From: Wenzhouxiangellaceae bacterium
GTDB lineage: Bacteria > Pseudomonadota > Gammaproteobacteria > Xanthomonadales > Wenzhouxiangellaceae
DNA length: 34,838 nucleotides
Direction: 5' to 3'
NCBI GenBank assembly: GCA_018334995.1
Contig: JAGXKW010000031.1
Location: 1 to 34,838, forward strand
Shown here one piece after another: positions 33,192 through 34,838 of this stretch. The translations under genes and the position numbers were made by a program. The notes beneath the pieces were generated by a model, which was not told where the DNA came from, made no database searches, and saw nothing but the letters and a program-made list of their open reading frames with translations. How positions within the stretch are numbered: the stretch's first letter is position 1; each line of letters opens with the position of its first letter.

Positions 33192-34598
33192 ATGCCAAGA
33201 TCATTATCGAGATCGCTTGTTGCCGTGCTGCTGATGCTGTCTGCACAGATGGCCGTCGCGGCGCCGGCGGATTTTGTCGACATCGTGGAGGCGAGTACGC
33301 CGGCGGTCGTCAACATCGAAACGACCCGGTTCGGGGAGCGTCCGGATCCGGATGTCCAGCGCGGACAGATGCCCGAAGACATGCCGGAACTCTTCCGTCG
33401 TTTCTTCGAACCGTTCGGCGACGGCATGCCCCGTGGCCGGCCCGACCGGCGCGGTGGCGGCTCCGGGTTCATCGTCGAGGAAGACGGCCTGATCATCACG
33501 AATCATCACGTCATCGAGGAAGCGGATGAAATCATCGTGCGCTTGTCCGATCGGCGGGAATTCGTCGCCGAGCTGGTCGGCTCGGACGCCGAAACCGACG
33601 TCGCCGTGCTGCGGATCGATGCCGATGATCTCCCCACCCTGGAATACGGAGATTCATCGACGCTCAGACCCGGGGAATGGGTCATCGCCATCGGTTCGCC
33701 TTTCCAGTTCGAGCAAAGCGTGACTGCGGGCATCGTCAGCGCCAAGGGCAGAACCCAGGGTCAGCAGCAGTACGTGCCGTTCATCCAGTCGGACGTGGCG
33801 ATCAACCGCGGCAATTCGGGCGGTCCACTGATCGATACCGAAGGACGCGTGGTCGGGATCAACTCCTGGATTCTGAGTTCCAGCGGCGGCAATATCGGGC
33901 TGTCGTTCTCGATTCCGATCGAGACGGCGACCAGCACCATTGACCAGCTGCTGGAGTTCGGACGCGTATCGCGCGGCTTCCTGGGGGTCGGCATACAGAG
34001 CGTGGATCGCGAACGCGCCGATGCCCTCGGTCTCGATCGCCCGGTGGGTGCGCTGGTCAATTCCGTCGAACCCGACAGTGCTGCCGATCGCGCCGGCATC
34101 GAGGTCGGCGACGTGATCCTCGAAGTGGATGGGCGCTCGATCGAAGTGTTCTCCGATCTGCCGCCCATTGTCGGCTCGATTCGACCGGGACGCGAAATCG
34201 AACTGGTGATTTCGCGCTGGGGCGAGACGCGTGAGCTCTCAGTGACTCTCGACGAGCGGGAGGAAGACCAGGAGACCTCGGATCGGGGCGAATTGCGTGA
34301 CGCCGAACCAAGCAACGCGCTGGGGCTGACGGTGGAAGAGCTCAGCGACGAGCAGGCGCGCCGCGCCGAAGGTATCGATGAAGGCTTGGTGATTACCGGG
34401 GTGGACAGCGACAACGCCTATCGCGCCGGCATTCGCAGCGGCGACGTCATCCGCATGATCAACAACCAGGAAGTCCGGGACATGGATGATTTCGACGAAA
34501 TCGTCCAGGCGATCGAGCCGGGTCGGTCGGTTGCGCTGCTGGTCTGGCGCAACGGTACCACCCAGTTCGTGGCCTACACGCCCGAGGGCGAGGGCTGA
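33192..34598 (+). CDS. mucD: Periplasmic serine protease DegP/MucD
   Basis: An HtrA-family periplasmic protease and chaperone that clears misfolded envelope proteins and dampens the sigma-E response. The product is 468 residues: signal peptide (about 1-23), trypsin-like domain with triad His106 (NHHVI), Asp136 (ETDVAVL) and Ser209 (NRGNSGGP), then PDZ1 (about 250-345, RGFLGVGIQSVD) and PDZ2 (about 370-465). The loop after the N-terminus is Arg/Pro/Gly-rich. It ends the rpoE-rseABC-mucD operon, the MucABCD arrangement of Pseudomonas. Confidence 0.95.
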   Translation: MPRSLSRSLVAVLLMLSAQMAVAAPADFVDIVEASTPAVVNIETTRFGERPDPDVQRGQMPEDMPELFRRFFEPFGDGMPRGRPDRRGGGSGFIVEEDGLIITNHHVIEEADEIIVRLSDRREFVAELVGSDAETDVAVLRIDADDLPTLEYGDSSTLRPGEWVIAIGSPFQFEQSVTAGIVSAKGRTQGQQQYVPFIQSDVAINRGNSGGPLIDTEGRVVGINSWILSSSGGNIGLSFSIPIETATSTIDQLLEFGRVSRGFLGVGIQSVDRERADALGLDRPVGALVNSVEPDSAADRAGIEVGDVILEVDGRSIEVFSDLPPIVGSIRPGREIELVISRWGETRELSVTLDEREEDQETSDRGELRDAEPSNALGLTVEELSDEQARRAEGIDEGLVITGVDSDNAYRAGIRSGDVIRMINNQEVRDMDDFDEIVQAIEPGRSVALLVWRNGTTQFVAYTPEGEG

Positions 34599-34614
34599 AG
34601 GCCCGAAAGGGCCT
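34599..34614 (+). terminator. Small GNRA-loop hairpin after mucD
   Basis: AGGCCC-GAAA-GGGCCT begins at the base after the mucD stop: a 6-bp stem with a stable GAAA tetraloop. No T-run follows, so it may protect the 3' end or only slow polymerase. Confidence 0.35.
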
Positions 34615-34650
34615 GCGACCCGTCAACCCGGGCGTGAACCGCGCTCCGGT

Positions 34651-34656
34651 TATAAT
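34651..34656 (+). promoter_or_regulatory. Perfect TATAAT -10 candidate for lepA
   Basis: A consensus TATAAT in very GC-rich DNA, 123 bp before lepA. No recognisable -35 at 16-18 bases. A start near 34663 would place the next hairpin at the extreme 5' end of the lepA transcript. Confidence 0.4.
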
Positions 34657-34664
34657 GTTGCAGC

Positions 34665-34692
34665 GCCGCCATCGGCTCAGGCCGATGGCGGC
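34665..34692 (+). terminator. 12-bp perfect hairpin between mucD and lepA
   Basis: GCCGCCATCGGC-TCAG-GCCGATGGCGGC is a flawless 12-bp stem with a four-base loop, followed by ATTGTTTG, a weak T-rich run. It is a likely terminator for the sigma-E operon, or a 5' leader hairpin of lepA if the TATAAT just upstream is used. Confidence 0.55.
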
Positions 34693-34778
34693 ATTGTTTG
34701 TCGTGCACCGGCTGGTTGGCTCGTGCCCGATGCCCAGAACGCTCGCACGCCGTGCCAATCCAGGATAGATCCGATTCG

Positions 34779-34838
34779 ATGACCGACTGCTCGCATATCC
34801 GGAATTTTTCGATCATCGCGCATGTCGACCACGGCCCT
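34779..34838 (+). CDS. lepA: Elongation factor 4 LepA (partial, 5' end)
   Basis: The first 20 codons of the translational GTPase LepA/EF4. MTDCSHIRNFSIIAHVDHGP matches the family start IRNFSIIAHxDHG, the beginning of the G1 P-loop; the window ends inside it. mucD-lepA is a common order in Pseudomonas and Xanthomonas relatives. Confidence 0.9.
   Translation, partial: MTDCSHIRNFSIIAHVDHGP

Overview
The window is GC-rich DNA packed with genes and reads as the chromosome of a gammaproteobacterium. Evidence: a rpoE-rseA-rseB-rseC-mucD-lepA run, a rho-trxA-rhlB neighbourhood like that of E. coli, an E. coli-like HemG, UbiE and type II secretion genes. I would guess a lineage near Xanthomonadales/Chromatiales, but cannot prove it. 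I see no phage, transposase, CRISPR array, tRNA or rRNA.

Layout, left to right. (1) 1-1727, + strand: the end of cbiM, then cbiQ and cbiO, an ECF-type nickel/cobalt importer whose ATPase ends in a histidine-rich tail. (2) 1744-2655, +: a BASS-family sodium symporter. (3) 2719-6332, - strand: a dihydrolipoamide-dehydrogenase-like flavoprotein with an extra C-terminal Cys pair, and a propionyl-CoA synthetase. A perfect 23-bp inverted repeat lies between them. (4) 6460-13256, -: a [NiFe]-hydrogenase maturation operon, hypC-hypD-hypX-hypF-hypE. A 235-bp intergenic repeat element separates hypD from hypX, and an FNR-like site lies upstream of hypC. (5) 13372-15737, -: an APH/P-loop kinase fusion and ubiE. 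(6) 15784-21793, -: a menaquinone operon, hemG-menB-menD-menC-menE, leading into ubiE. (7) 21999-24344, -: trxA, rho and a small putative lipoprotein. (8) 24579-30225, +: rhlB, then gspC-gspD-gspE. (9) 30357-34598, +: the sigma-E envelope stress operon with mucD. (10) 34779 to the end: the start of lepA.

How the parts fit. The importer supplies Ni (or Co). HypC/D/E/F build the Fe(CN)2CO centre, and HypX offers a CO source that works in air. HypA/HypB and the hydrogenase itself are not in the window. The men genes make the low-potential quinone that anaerobic respiration, and HemG, would use. An FNR-type site before hypC and a related palindrome before hemG suggest that both blocks respond to oxygen. 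That link is inference. The right third is a conserved envelope and secretion block.

The observations most worth a second look are HypX with the FNR-like promoter, the two intergenic inverted-repeat elements, an actinobacterial-like 'type II' MenB with Asp in place of the bicarbonate-binding Gly, a GspE lacking the zinc tetracysteine motif, and the Cys-tailed flavoprotein. I found no clearly new multi-gene system.
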